64,000 nucleotides of DNA from Diplolepis rosae (taxonomy: Eukaryota > Arthropoda > Insecta > Hymenoptera > Diplolepididae): the NCBI GenBank assembly GCA_030998225.1, contig JAPYXD010000680.1, positions 18,054,501 through 18,118,500 of the forward strand, in the 5' to 3' direction. The notes under the pieces are model-generated. The model saw only the letters and a program-made list of their open reading frames with translations. It was not told the DNA's origin and made no database searches. Made by a program: the position numbers and the translations under genes. Of the stretch, positions 9,985 to 23,138 are shown piece after piece. Position 1 is the stretch's first letter, and each line of letters begins with the position of its first letter.

Positions 9985-10912
9985 GGAAAAAAGAATATCT
10001 AAGAAAATTATTGCAGAAGTACTATATTGAAAAAAATTATGCTTTTAATTAAAGTAGAAAAGAAAGAAAACAAGTCCATGGAAATTTTTATATTTATGGT
10101 TGTAATTTTGAATCAAAAGTAATGAACTATTCAAAATAAATTTCTATAACACATTTAAAACTTTAAATTTTAAATTCACGCGTATCTCTCGCATATTATG
10201 ATCTTCTAATTCTTTAATATTTGTAACTTCTTAGTTCTCGCCTTCCGAAAAAATAGGTCTCCACATAGAAAAAAAATTTAATTATTCTTTCAGGAGTACT
10301 AATATTATTATTGTAGTTAACGTTTCAAGAAGGAAAAGTTATTTTTTCATACAGAAAATTTAAAAATGCAGAAATTATTTATTTAAAAATATTCATTCTT
10401 ACTTGAACTTTTTTGATATCACTGAACACAATTTTTTTAATTTGAGGGGATTTTGATAATTGCGAGTTTGTTTCTTGAAAAAAAGATTCTCCACATTTTG
10501 ACTGTGATACACTTTTTCAAATATAATATAAAAATTTATTATCGTATAATTTAAAATTGCTCGAACTTTCTAATCTACCTACATTTAAACGTATCATTTC
10601 ACTATCAGGATTGATAAATTGATTTTAATAAATGATTGCATCATTTTTGATCATTTATTCCTAGCTCAAAAAGATTTTTCTTGAGCTATGTAAATCTAAA
10701 TTAGTTAACATCAATTAATCCAAAGTAAGATTTATTAATGAATTGATAAAAATTCGTTCACTCTTAATAAGGAATTTTCACTACAATTTTGTCAAAAATT
10801 TACTCTGAATCGATACAATTCACCACTTTGCTTTCGAACATAGCAGATTTGTCGGTAAATATTACAAAAATACCTGTTGAATTTACAGAATAAGGAGTTT
10901 TGTCTTAAACGT
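9985..10912. other. AT-rich intergenic or intronic sequence
   Basis: No exon, repeat family member or RNA gene could be supported here. Confidence 0.4.
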
Positions 10913-10914
10913 TA

Positions 10915-12056
10915 TTAGATGTACAAATTTGCTTCCGCCGTTTTTCGATAGATGGCTGCAGCGGTAAGTGCTGGTCGAAATAGGCAGTTCAAAAATGTCA
11001 CACAGTAAGCTTGGACATCGGTCAACATAACAGCAGCACCACATAAATGGATTTGTGTTTACATTATAAATTTATTCTCGATCGAAGATGTCAGTTTTCG
11101 AGCCAAATTCTTGTCATTTGCGGGAATTTTTGATTTACTGCTTTCATATAAAGAAAAAGGCGGCTAAGGCTCATTAAATACTTTCAAGTTCCGCTCTCAA
11201 GAGCGGTGATTTTGATGTCGAAGATCGGCATGGCGATGGAAAAGAGAAAATTTTTGAAGATTCCGAATTGGAGGCATTACTTTCTGAAGACTCGTGCCAG
11301 AAAAATTGGCAGAATTATTGGGAGTGACTCGACAAGCCACTTCGAAGAGCCTCAATGTCATGGGAATTATTCAGAAGCTGCTTCAAAGACAGAATTGAAA
11401 GGGGTTTTTACATCGCATTGTGACCGGCGACGAAAAATGAGTCCACTGCGATAATCCCAAAACGCAGAAAATCATGGAGAATGCCTGGACATGGCTCCAC
11501 GTCGACGGACAGATCGAATATTCACGGTGCCAAGGTTATGCTCTGCATTTGGTGTGACCAGCTCGGTGTGGTGTATTATGAGCTGTTGGAACCGAGTGAA
11601 ACCATCACAGGGGATCAGTATCGAACGCAATTGATGCGTTTGAGCCGAGCATTGAAGGAGAAATGGTCACAGTACCAAAAGAGACACGACAAAGTTATCC
11701 TCCAGCATGACAATGCTTGGCCACATGTCGCCAGACCGGGCAAGACATACTAGGAAACGGTGAAATGGGAGGTTTTACCCCACCCGCCGTACGCTCCAGA
11801 CGTTGCTCCTTCAGCCTACCATTTGTTTCGATCGTAGGCATACTGCCTGGCTCATCAATATTTTCGCTCTTATGAAGAAGTTTCTCCTATGAAGTCGCAT
11901 CGATTGTTTGAGATTGTATCCGATATTAGACAGAAAGATGGAAAAAAGTAGTGGCTGGCGACGGACAGTACTTAGAATCATAATTAGATAATCACTTTTC
12001 AAGAATAAAGTCTAAAATTTTGGGGAAAAACGTCGGGAACGAAGCTGTACACCTAA
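10915..12056 (+). mobile_element. Second mariner element, diverged lineage, heavily broken
   Basis: Inverted ends TTAGATGTACA and its complement (TTAGGTGTACA) lie at 10915 and 12056, each followed inwards by a shared GCTTCCGCCGTTTTTC-like stretch. TA flanks the left end; the right flank has mutated. The transposase remnant starts near ATG 11089 (MSVFEPNSCHL) and includes EDRHGDGKEKIFED and YYELLEPSETITGDQYRTQL. It shows several frameshifts and an internal deletion. The first Asp motif has a stop directly after GDEK, the second is QHDNAWPH, and in the third the Asp is replaced (PSAYHLF). Other stops lie near 11323 and 11751. Confidence 0.85.
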
Positions 12057-12059
12057 TGA

Positions 12060-13330
12060 TTTAACAGACAAATCTGTAATTTTTATCGACAAATCTCTCA
12101 CCACTCTTCTATTTTTTTTTCACTTTCAATATATTTTCACGAAAAAGATGAAGATTTTTTGTAAATACTTACGGAAAGTATGTTTAAAATTGAAAATACA
12201 TAATTAAAATGGACTATAATGTTAAAAATTAACCATTCATTCATTAAAAATGTTCAAATTTTAGCATTAATGATCAATTGCGAACATTTTTTCCGTGAAT
12301 GAAAAATAGTTATAAGTTACGGAAAATGATTTTAAAAAATTGAAAGGGAAATGCAATTTTTTTCTAGAATTCATTTGAATAGATAAAATTAATTTAAAAT
12401 TCATACAAAAAATTAAAACAAGCACATCAATGTGATTTACTACAAAACCACATTTTCATCAGGGGTCTTTTTCTTCACTAAGATAACTTTTCATTTTCAA
12501 AATTCTAAAATAATCCAATTTACAGATAAAGAATACTGAAGAACCAGAATGTTGAGAAATTTTTTAATTGTGGATTCAAAAATTGAGTAAGGAAGATCAT
12601 ATTAAAATAAAACATACGCTAGTATATGTATTTAAAATGAGAGATATTAGAGAATCATGAAATACGCGTTTTAGGAAATAATAAAATTCATAAATAATTC
12701 AAGGGGATATGAACTGATCGCAACATAGATATCTCCAATTTTTGTATTTCCTAAAAAATTTTCTTCTCGTAGACACGAGCGGAAGCTGCTAATTAACTAA
12801 TCAGTTTTCCCTACTCGCGGAAAATGATGAACAACACATTGTCATTATCCTAAACTAATTGTTAGTTTTCTCTCTTGCCTTACTCTTTCTGACCATCATC
12901 ATCTCTGATTTCGATCACAGGGTTGGAAACGCCCCTCTCAAAGTAGAGGATGATGGGAAACGGAGCAAGACAACGACAAAAAGTGAGCCCGAGGGAGAGT
13001 TCGAAGAGAGCGCTTATGGGGTATTGCGCGATCGCAGGAAATGGATTTATCCCTGCCTTTTGACCAGGTCTGTCGTTCTGTTTTCGTGAAAGCTCGTGCT
13101 ACAGAGGGCATTATTTATTCCATTTCGACGGCATTAAAGAGAAAGACCGCAGTATGAGAGGAACTTTCTTGGCCATCACTTCAATCTCCTCCCTCCTCTC
13201 TTTTATACCCTTTCCCCTTTGAACATTTTCTCATAAGTCTTATACTTTTCGAAACCCCGACAGGCAGAGGGTCTTCGCCGATATCCGGGATCTGGAACTT
13301 CTCCAAGTGCTCTTTGTGTGAATTTTAAAA
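12060..13330. other. Anonymous sequence with a GC-elevated block
   Basis: 12060-12850 is AT-rich without recognisable content. 12855-13330 is clearly richer in GC, and its plus strand is open from 12859 to 13089 (starting with TTG, not ATG; it contains DDGKRSKTTTKSEPEGEFEE). I do not recognise it. It may be a conserved non-coding block, a promoter region or an exon. Confidence 0.3.
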
Positions 13331-13970
13331 ACAGTTATTACCCCAGAAGTGGAAGCTTTCAAGTGTTTATAGTTCAGAGCGAAATAAATAAAGTTCGAAA
13401 TATCAGATTATGATGATCATTTTATCACAGATAAACACTTCACATGGACCATTTTTCCGCTACGTGAAAATTTCTATTTCTTTATTAAAACGGAAATTAC
13501 CCAGATTTGCGAAGGTTAGTTACAGAAATATTAGAAGGTGAAATTTATAGGCTTTTCGACGTTGAAAATGAATCTGGCCGCAAAATTTTCCTAGCGTGTC
13601 AGGTTTCAGAGCCTTAGAATCCATTTCTTGCACTGAGATACGAGGGCGATACCTGATGATGAGAGAGAGATACGATATGTCCTTACAAAATGTACCATAT
13701 GGCGTTCCAAATATTAAAAGAAGTATTTTTTAAAAGAAGCCTGTCCCTTAATAGACCATTGTCAAATTTGCAACCAAATCTGTCTCCTAGTTCAATTTTT
13801 ACAATCGATCAAAGGAAACAAGTCTTGTAAATCCAATAAAATGGAGAAAAACGAATTTCGTGCAGTAATTAAACACTTTTATACTAAATGCAATACACCC
13901 AAAGAAATAAAGTCCGAGTTAAATGAAGTTCATAGCACATCTGCACCATCATTCAAAATTGTATACGATT

Positions 13971-14284
13971 GAGGATTCCGGTGCAATAATCGGTTAGGGA
14001 GCTCAAACAGTAGAATAAGGGGAGGGGATAAAGGTAAAATAAAGTGAGTTAAGTTTGAAAAAAGATTGAATTTTGCAATTTAAAAAAATGAGATTTCGAT
14101 TTTTTCATTCAAAACCATAGGTCCAGTAAGGAAATGTTATTTGGATATTTTTTGCGTGTTCTGATTTTATATTGACCGATATTTTTATTTTTCTTAATTT
14201 CAAATTTCGACATACTTTGATCTCTATTCCCTCCCTTTATTCTACTGTTCGAGCGCCTAACCGATTATTGCACCGGAACCCTCA
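13971..14284. mobile_element. MITE nested in mariner transposase
   Basis: Inverted ends of about 50 bp (GAGGATTCCGGTGCAATAAT and its complement) surround an AT-rich core. Removing 13971-14284 with one copy of ATT (13968-13970 or 14285-14287) restores the mariner reading frame across VYD-WVNEL. This fixes the borders and suggests a 3-bp target duplication. Confidence 0.8.
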
Positions 14285-14362
14285 ATTGGGTAAATGAGCT
14301 TGAAGGTGGTCATATCGGTTGATACCGAATAGCGATCGGACGGGTTAATTGCAGGCAAAAAT

Positions 14363-14754
14363 ATCCGAGCTGCAGTAGCAATTAAAAACATGTGATTATT
14401 TTTAGCTGGGCTGCGGTCACGTAGATATCGTGGTCGTGTCTACAGTTTTATCTAATTTTGACTATCCAAAAACGAGAACATTATTGGAATGCAGAACAAC
14501 GAATGTAGAATTTGATGATTTATGGATAAAGTGACAGTAGAAGGCATGAATTTGTACTCTGTACATTTTTATCCAATTCTGACTATCGAAAAACAAAAAC
14601 ACAATGGGGTGCAGAAATCTTGTAAATTTTGTAAATTATCGCAGCTTGGATATGACTTAATGACCACGATTTCTGCCTGACCACAGCTCGGATAAAAATA
14701 ATCACATGTTTTTAACTTCTACTGCAGTTCGTATATGTCGACCGCAGCTCGGAT
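14363..14754. mobile_element. Second MITE nested in the same mariner
   Basis: Inverted arms begin ATCCGAGCTGCAGTAG and contain AACATGTGATTATTTTTA at 14387 and inverted near 14695. Short internal variants of ATCCGAGCTGCGGTC are repeated. The interval replaces mariner coding sequence. 14755-15175 holds further non-mariner sequence that I cannot assign. Confidence 0.65.
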
Positions 14755-15600
14755 TGTACCGTCATATCACATGGATCGGTAATTACAATTTTGCATAAAA
14801 AATTTTCTATGAAAAAGCTGTCGCAGGGTGGCCGCTGGACCGGGAAACCGGGAAATGACAGGGAATTTTCTGTGGCCTAGAAGAACCGAGAAAAAGTGAG
14901 CAAGCAACTTGAGTACAGGAGTGTGGGGCAGCCTTAGACTACTGTCTACAGCGCCCATTGGAGCAGGAGATTTTTTTCTTCTTGACTGTCACAACGACTT
15001 TATCAATAGACCATTTCATATAATTTCGTGATTTCGGTATACCAGGAGAGATTTCATTTCAGAATATTGAATAAAATATATTTTAAAACTTTAAAAACCC
15101 ATTATTAACTGTTATTCATTGGAAACTATTTTTTTGATGACCGGGAATTATTTTCGTCGATGAAAACGGTCACCTGAGTCTGCAAGATGGGTGCCGTGTT
15201 TATTCACTGTCGCAATCCTAGTGAATTTTTGCGTTGATACATCACTGTTGATGAAACTTGGATTCATTTTTACACACCTGAGACAAAGGAACAGTCGAAA
15301 CAGTGGATAGCACCAGGTGAACCAGCTCCGAAGAAGGCGAAGAGAGTAAAATGGGCCGGCAAGGTGATGGGGTCGGTTTTTTGGGATCCGAACGGAATCA
15401 TCTTTATTGATTATTCGGAAAAAGGGCGAACGATAAATAGAGAATATAATGGGACATCAAATTAAGGGAAAACGCCCCCATTTGGCAAAGAAGAAAGTAC
15501 TCTTTCATCAAGACAATGCGTTTACTCGGAAAGTTTTAAAGAAAACCTCATTTTTCTTTTTTGGCACAACAGTGCGCTTAAAGTACTAGGGCGCACTCAC

Positions 15601-16554
15601 CTAATAAACCGTCCAATCGCCGTTGTTCTGGATAATGGCCTGGCACCTGGGCATACTCTCGACTAGTTCTTTGGCATATTCCGTAAGTAGAGAGCGCCAT
15701 ACGTCCTTAATTCATCGAGAGAACTGCTTCAGGGTGAATGCACACCTTCCTGCAAGTTTCCTCTTCTCGACACTCCACACATTTTCTATTGGATTCGCAT
15801 CAGGAGATTGTGAAGGCTAATCCAAGGTCGTGATGCCATTTTCCGCTTTCCAGGATGTGCAGAGGTGACTGCGATGTTTGGGGTCGTTGTCCTCTTGAAG
15901 GATCCAATCCTTATTGTTGGCTCCAGAAATCTTCTCTGCAGATCTCAGGGGGCCATGTTCGTAGATTTGAAGCATTTTTCGAGCGTTGAGGTTCTCAGTA
16001 AAAAGCTCTAAACAGCTAAAACCGCGCTGTGAGAAGCATCTCCAAACATGGATCTTTATGGGGTGTTTAACAGTTCGCTGGAGGAAACGCTTACCAGCGA
16101 CTGACCAGGCACGTTTTATGGGAACCCATGCCCAAAAGGACGCTTCGTCTGAAAAAAGTACATTGGACCAATCGCGATCAACATTTTCCGTAGCCCATGC
16201 CAAGCGTTTTTCCATGTGAACCTCTGAGAGCAGGTGTTTCTGCCTCGTCGAACGGTACTGCACTTTCGCCTCAGCTAATCGTCTTATGGTGTTTATAATA
16301 ACGTGTAGTTCCTTCTCCACTAGCTTAGTTTTGACTTCACTCAGACGGAGAGTTGTGTTGCGCTTGAACAGTGCAACAATCATCTTATCCTTCTTAATGC
16401 ACGTTGCTCACGTCTTTCCTTTTCCTGGCAGGTCATCGACTGTTTTTGTGTCCCTATACTGCTCTACCCACATTTACACGAAGTGCTTAGACTTTTATAG
16501 CACTTTTGCAGCAGCTGAGTATGAAAGATGTGGTCCGCGTGCAACGGTGGACAA
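15601..16554 (-). pseudogene. Tc1-like transposase pseudogene (D,D34E type)
   Basis: Read on the minus strand: SAAAKVL and VEQYRDTKTVDDLPGKGKT (helix-turn-helix region), KAKVQYRS-like linker AEAKVQYRSTRQK, then VLFSDEASFWAW, WILQEDNDPKHRS and PSQSPDANPIENVW. These are the three catalytic motifs of Tc1-type transposases (Asp, Asp, Glu). The C-terminus IIQNNGDWTVY ends with TAG at 15601-15603. Breaks seen are stops near 16508, 16490 and 16407 in the N-terminal part, a TAG for Trp near 15816, and a TGA for Trp near 15705. The longest open piece is 15817-16383. Clear terminal inverted repeats were not found. Confidence 0.85.
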
Positions 16555-17072
16555 AAAAACCGCTTCGTAACGTTTAGCGTAGATAGCTTAATGTTGTGTA
16601 ATATCTGACACTTCGAACAAGACTGAAACGAATCGGTCGTTGCGCCGTAGTCCTTCGAACGTACAGTCAGGACATAAAAGAAAGGAATAAAAATCTTTAA
16701 AACTTTCTGAGAAAACGCGTACCTTTTCTTGTGGAACAGACTGTAAGTCCAAATTACTCTAAAACTTCTCGTGCAAGGAAAACTTTGTGGTCAGATTCGT
16801 TCTCATTGTCAAAAAGTCTATAAGATTCACCTCTTCTTATTTCCGTAATTGACAAAACCCTAAATTTTCCAGAACTATGGTATCGTTTCTTGATACAATT
16901 TTCTAAATTGCCATAGATCTTTGTCTATTCCTATTTAAGAAAATTAAATATGCGAATCAATTTTTGCAGTCGTTAAAGTAGGATCGTTTGATCAGAGATC
17001 GAAAACAGTAAACAATGTCAGCTGGTGAAATTCAAATTGTTTTTACCATGCTGACCACAGAGATAAAGAGCA

Positions 17073-17685
17073 TTAACCCTTTGTGGTATCTGCATTCACT
17101 CCGCAATAATTAGCGTCTATTTTTCATTGTAAATGGTCACCATTAGTGGTATCGGACTTTCCATTTGCTCTTGCGTGTATCACTCATTACTTTTTTCAAT
17201 TTCTCTTCTCTGAAAATAGAAATAACTGATTTGATGTAGAGAATAGGGAAGTTCGTTGAAAAATCAATGCACTAATTTATAATTAACTTTTTATTAATTA
17301 TTTCACACCGTTGTCTTCACTAGAACCTCCCGAATAAAAGTGGATGAGATTTGTGTGAATACGTTGAAAAATTTATTTTTTACGGTGAGTTGAGTATTGA
17401 GAAACATGGATTTTTCAATAATGAAATTTCGCGGCTTTTATTTTTTTCGCAAAAACTATCAGCTTGATAGAAAAAGCGTAAATGTAGACCCTAGAAAAAT
17501 ATTCATTTTTTCAGACCTATCGACCAGTATTTTTTATTGATTAATTAAAAATCAAATTAATTAAAATATTCTCATAAAATACGGTAAGTTTTCTTAAATT
17601 TTTGAAATACGAATTTTCTTGAAGAAAATTAACAAAACGTTTTCTCAGAGGGGTCAAAATGACCCCTTAGTAAACCTAGTGTTAA
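17073..17685. mobile_element. Possible TTAA-bounded element
   Basis: TTAACCCTTTGTGG at 17073 resembles the end of the element at 27338 (TTAACCCTTTGCGGC). The other candidate end at 17685, read inward, is TTAACACTAGGTTTAC next to a GGGGTCA/TGACCCC palindrome. The two ends match only weakly, so the pairing is tentative. Confidence 0.35.
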
Positions 17686-17689
17686 ATAA

Positions 17690-19240
17690 AAAAATGTATC
17701 CGGTTCAAACCGGACCCAAATCGGGACCTGGATTTTGAAACTGAGTTCCTCAATCGATATAATTTTTTCATCCCAATAACTTTCTTACTTGAAGTTTATC
17801 TCAAGAATTCAATTCTTTCATACTATTTTGAAGTACCCAACTTTTTTGGACACCCTGTATATTGGGAAACGTGTCTCAAGTGTGATTTAAAATTCGAACT
17901 ATTCTTGAATATCGATGATAAATGTTTCATGGTTTGGAGTTATTTTTGACGATATATTCAGCAGGAAGAGGATGTTTACAGAGTTTGGTAGTGCATGAAG
18001 CTCAAGAGAGTTTCGGAACTTGATTCTGTCGTTGAATTGGTGAAAAAAATGGCAAAGATTTCCTGCAATATATCATTGGCATGGAGATAATCTCGCTCCA
18101 TTAAGCAACGTCGTCGTAACTTAATCGGCCGTTAAAGACAAAAAGGCCTGCCACAGACCCTTGTACATGGAACCTTATAATTAAGAGCCACCTCGAAAAC
18201 GTAGAAATAATTCGCCCCTTCTAACAATGCTTCAATTCCCTTAGTTATCTTCTATGCAATTTTTTCAGAAATCAATCTATCTTAATTCTGGAAAAATCCT
18301 GTTTGACAATAAACATTAGTTTTTACAATAAAAATAGAATATTCTTAAATAAGTAAAACTAAATTACGAGTTAATTTAATTACATACCACTTTCTATTGT
18401 AGTATCTACTTATCAGATTTCCCGAAAAATGTTCTGTTTCTGAGTTTGTTGATCTTCTAAAGAACACGTGTAGCATGTTAAACAATCATTATTCTTAGAC
18501 GATGTGTTAATGTCGTGTTAGCAAGCAATAGAATAATATTGTATGATCGCGTTTTTATCTCGATTGTCGAGAAAATATCAATGTTTCCACACATAAAAAG
18601 TTATGCGTAAAATTACAATGGTTTTGGGGAGGAGTCACATGAGATACTCAATTCTTCGTCCTTTATTACCCCCTTTTATCGACAATCTAGGAAAAACTTC
18701 CAAATAGACCGTTCAGTTTTTCTCACTAAAAGTTATGCAATTTCAGAAAGTGTCTTAGAAAAATAAAAAACTTCCAACGACACTCGATACGAAATGACCT
18801 TTCTAGCGGTAAGAAGTTAGATTCGAACTTGGATAAGAAATTCTAGATTCTCAGAATCATATAAAATCGTAATACGTTCAAAAAGAAATCTAGATTTAAT
18901 GGTATTAAAAATCACAATGAGACTGGCCGACAATAATTACAAACCGGACTAGGTGTCTCTAAGGGATTTAGATGTCCTAAAACGAATCCGTTATCCAATT
19001 TTGTCCAGCAAGTCATAGTCAAAGAACAGTTCGTTTGAATCAAGCGAGCATATCTTTAATATAAGGCCCAAGGAAAGATTTTTATGAATTAAACGAATTC
19101 ATTGTTTGGCCGTATATCAAAGATTTGTGTGCATCACTCGATGCAGGATTTCGTGACATCCTATCTTAAAAGTGCAAAATTGTCCACGTTTAATCATTTC
19201 CTTTACCTTTCAGTTTAATTTTAAAGTATTTCGAACTGAT
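17690..19240. other. Anonymous AT-rich sequence
   Basis: GGACACCCTGTATA near 17847 looks like a terminus common to several insect transposons, but I could not find its partner. No gene is supported. Confidence 0.35.
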
Positions 19241-19244
19241 TTTT

Positions 19245-20632
19245 ACATTCTCATCATGGATGAGAAGGTATTGGTTTTATGTGAAAAATGACTTTCGAAA
19301 TTTTCATCACATCTTTACGTTTTGAGACCCCCTGAGTCAGAAAAAATGGTTTTTACGAAAGTGTCTGTCTGTCTGTCTGTAGTAGGTCGTGTGCGGCATA
19401 ACTCTCGATAGAATTATCAGATTGAATTGAGTTTTGGTACACTTTATCGGAGCCGAAAAAGTAAGGACAAGTTCGTTAACCAGCCACATCCAATCAAAAT
19501 TGAGGGATTGAGCACTACTTTTGTGTTTTTGAAAATCATTTTTTGAAAAAATCAAAAATTCCAATCCTGGCTTTTGATAGTGCTCATAAATCTCTAAACA
19601 TTATCCTAATAACTTTTTTTGATTAAATCAAAATTAGAAATGTTACAGCATATTCAAATTCGAAAAAAAGTCAATATCAAAATTCCATTTTCCAGTTAAA
19701 TTATACGAGATACGAAAAAACGTTATGATACAATATTATTTTCTACATAAAGACCTACAAATTTGAATTTATAATAATATATATTTATAATATTATAATT
19801 TTTCTTTGTAATTTGAAACAAAAATATTGAAAATCCAAATTTAAATTTTTTAACAATAATATGTGAAATACGAAAAAAACGTAATAATACAAAATTGTTC
19901 GTTTCAAAAAGATCTACAAATTTTGTCTCACACAGTTTCTGAAAAAACATATATTTTTCGTTTCAATTCCAAAAAATACGATTAAAATTCAAAAATTCCA
20001 TTTTTTAGACAAAATATGTGAGATACAAAAAAAACTTTGAGATGAAAAATTATTTGCCTAAATGAGGTCTACACATTCTTATTAAGAAATATCTCGAAAG
20101 GACGTAGATTTTATGTTTTGATTTTTAATATTGAAAAAATTCGATTTTTTTCACCAAAATATGTGAGATACGAAATAAGCGTTGTTCTGCAAAATTGTTT
20201 CCTTAAATAAAGTCTACGATTGTTTTTCCTTTTTTAGATATTTGGAAGAAAATAAATTATTTTAATCATGTAATTTATTAAAAAGTTACTAAAATGTATA
20301 CAGAAAATCGAGCGCGAAGCGCGAGTGTCATGATGAGAATGTGTTCCTTAAGGCCGATAGAGCCTTAAGTAAATTGAATTTCCTGTTTCACTTAAATTCA
20401 AAAAGAAATTGAGTGACTTTGAGAAAATGTGTAATTCACATCATCTTTAATATTATAAAATTGGTTTGAGCTTCAGTATTAAATTATAAGAAATAAACTT
20501 AAATGTATGCGAAGAGCACAAGACCGAGCGCGAAGCGCGACGATCTAATCGCGCGTCCTAGGCGCGCTCAAACTTCCGAGCTGCGCGCGAAGCGCGCGAT
20601 GAGAATGTGCCCGCGAAGCGGGCAGATTTTTT
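19245..20632. repeat. GCGAAGC-tail repeat family, full-length copy B (uninterrupted)
   Basis: Head TTTTTACATTCTCATCATGG at 19243, GTCTGTCTGTCTGT near 19364, four diverged units of about 150 bp, GCGCGAAGCGCG near 20312, the TTAAGGC...GCCTTAA hairpin near 20350, GCGCGAAGCGCG near 20525, CGCGCGAAGCGCGCG near 20585, and CCCGCGAAGCGGGCAG ending near 20626. It has no nested insertion, so it is the best template for the family. TTAA at 20205 is the undisturbed site that is occupied by a foldback element in copy A. Confidence 0.9.
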
Positions 20633-20649
20633 TCCTATGAGATATGTCA

Positions 20650-20880
20650 CATTTTTTCCTAACCATTCCGAGTCAATCCGTCCCGATTCGAATCAATCCG
20701 AATGATTCTAAACTAAATGTTCAATCCTAATGATACCAAATCCGTATTAACTTGAATTCATTCGGATTGAAACGGATTAATTTCCAACTGATTTGCTACA
20801 AACGAGATTGAAAACTTTTTTCGGATTGGCTCGGAATAGCTCGGAATGAATCGAAAAGAATTTCTATCCTAGGCTTTCAC
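20650..20880. repeat. Foldback element of the CGGATT-rich family
   Basis: Repeated variants of CGGATTGGCTCGGAATAG and its complement form two arms, ending TAGGCTTTCACCAGGG. It is related to the elements at 25150, 34823 and 56713. Confidence 0.6.
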
Positions 20881-21313
20881 CAGGGCTGACCGTAGAAAAG
20901 GGTTCAAATATTGTGAAGAATAATTGTATTTGACTGATAAGGGATTTAGTGTCTAAAATTTTATGTAACATATCACGTAAAAAAATCCGTTCGAGGTGAT
21001 CTAAAATGGAAATAAAAGGTAATCAAGAGAAATTACTACATACTATCTAACTTTTGGAAAATCGACTTTTTGTTGTTGCATTTTTCGATAGTTTCAGGAG
21101 GATTCATTTGATTAAGCAGAAGGAGTATTAACATATATGGAGCAGAGATCGCTGATTAAGTGTAAGTAACTTTTTTTTACAAAAATTTTGTTCCGAAAAC
21201 TTTAAACGCGGTTTTCTCATAACAACGTTTTTGCGCTAGGCGCGCACGATTTCTCAAAAAGTTTCCAACCGATTACTTTCAAATTTTTTACCTTTATTTT
21301 AAGCATAAATATT

Positions 21314-21470
21314 TATGGAGTGACGAAGCGGTCTCTGAAATTTTTGATTGTATCGCAGTTGAATTAACAAAAAAAGAGCAAAAAAAGTCGATTTATGAAA
21401 ATTTTTCTTTAAAATGCCGTCATTTTGTTATTTTGCAAAATAAAAAAATTCGCTTCGTCACTTCAGAGCT
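21314..21470. repeat. Short inverted repeat
   Basis: TATGGAGTGACGAAGCG near 21314 is matched by CGCTTCGTCACTTCAG near 21452 on the other strand. No coding content. Confidence 0.45.
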
Positions 21471-21722
21471 ATGGTCATACTAATAAAGGAAATTTTTATT
21501 TATTTGTTTCAGATTATGCCGACTGGGGATGTCGTGCGCGCCATGGTCATGCCTTTCTTTTCAGACACTCTATTCATTGTTAAACATTACCTAAACTAAA
21601 CAATAATCTTATGTAAAAAATATTTTTGGTAAACTATAAGACTGCATAAATAAACACTGAAAAGTTTATTAGATTATATAAAGTAGTTGTTGAGAAATTT
21701 TTTTTTGAAAATCACCTTTTTT

Positions 21723-22380
21723 TACAAAAATTAGACTTCAGGCAAAAATAGATAATTTTGCTTTCAAAAATAGCAATATTATTATTGAAGGGCTATTTTG
21801 GAAGAGAAAAGATTAATTTCCATGAAAAAAATTTTAAATACAGAAAAATAATTTTATTAATAAATTATATTTTTGACCCAACTTTTTTTTTATCGCTTCT
21901 TACCAAATTTTAAAAAATTATGCAATTTTAATAAATTACAAATCACTTTTTCAAGAAAAAGATTCTCTACAACTTAACCATTTTCAATTTTCGAAAATGA
22001 ATAAATTAATATCAAATTCAGCAATTTGTTTATAAAAATTTCGTTTTAGAAAATGTTTTTTAATGGTTTCAGCCATTAAAGAATTTATTTTTGAAAATCA
22101 GAAACGGTGAAGTTGTGAGAAATCTTTTTTCTGAAAAAAATGATTCATGATTTATTACAATCGCATGATTTTTTAAAATTTGCTTAGAAGCGATAAGAAA
22201 AAAAGTTGGGTCAAAAATAAAATTTATTAATAAAATTATTTTTCTGTGTTTCAAATTTTTTTCATGAAAATAATCTTTTCTCTTTTAAAATAGCCCTTCA
22301 ATAATAATATTGCTATTCTTGAAAGCAAAATTATCTATTTTTGCCTGAGGTCTAATTTTCGTGGATTAAAACTACCTTAA
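21723..22380. mobile_element. TTAA-specific foldback element, copy b (left end damaged)
   Basis: It is the same family as 5071-5742: inverted arms with ATAGATAATTTTGCTTTCAA. The right end is ACTACCTTAA at 22371-22380. The left terminus has been lost or replaced; recognisable sequence begins ACAAAAATTAGACTTCAGG. Confidence 0.85.
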
Positions 22381-23137
22381 GAATGAAAATTCGCTGTTCG
22401 TGTTATATTGGTTCAAATATGGCTAGAAATAGCCATTTTTTAAGGATGTTTAAAAATCCTGAAGCATCCAAAAAATGTGGACAACTTATTTGTCATCAAG
22501 ACAACAAAATGCTTCGGAGACGCCTTGTCGAGTCTTGGTTACAAGTTTTGTTGCCTGTGTAGGTAATTGATAATCTGAAGTAAATATTGATAAATGTGTA
22601 AGAATTGGTAAGCAAACCAAATGATAAATTTTTGACTGATAAAAGTGAATTTGTCACGCTTTAATGTTATTTGGAAGAGATATTAATTATCGATGTGTCG
22701 AAACTCATTCACTCTCTGTCTGTCCACACCTATTTCCGCAAAATGTGCGATGTTGTGGAAAAATGATAATAATCGATCCCATTCTTGACTCTGCTTGACC
22801 TAATAAAATATTTTTATGGCATTGGAATAGCTCGACAAAGTAAAGACACGAGGGTGAAGAGGTTACAGAGTCTTTTGAGCACGCACATTAAATGCACGCA
22901 CGCACTCTTACACGCACCTAGGTGATCCATTATATTGTCAACCGGACACGCACTTCGAACCTGAAAGTCAATCTCCGTCACAAGATACCGAAAACATTAG
23001 TCAACCACCATCGATCTGCATCAAGTGCACTATCCCTGACAAAAGGGAAAATTCGATAAGCCAATTTTTTTGACCGATTGAGTTATGCTCGTAGAAACTT
23101 CTTATATAAATAAGATAAATGCATACCAAACACAGAA
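22381..23137. other. Anonymous sequence
   Basis: A short plus-strand frame from ATG 22420 (MARNSHFLRMFKNPEASKK) stops at TAG within a GTAGGTAAT donor-like sequence near 22560. It could be a coding remnant but no family is recognised. The rest is without identifiable features. Confidence 0.3.
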
Positions 23138-23138
23138 A

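Larger units (their letters stand above)
13841..15545 (+). mobile_element. Third mariner element, split by two nested elements and truncated
   Basis: ATG at 13841 opens MEKNEFRAVIKHFYTK and APSFKIVYD, a mariner N-terminus. The frame breaks at 13971 and resumes at 14285 as WVNEL. It is broken again at 14363 and picked up near 15178 (SARWVP), followed by YITVDETWIHFYTPETK, GSVFWDPNGIIFIDY, KGRTINREY and FHQDNA. The first two catalytic Asp residues are visible; the third is missing because the element ends against the neighbouring Tc1 region. The sequence is of a different mariner lineage from the element at 7.6 kb. Confidence 0.85.
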
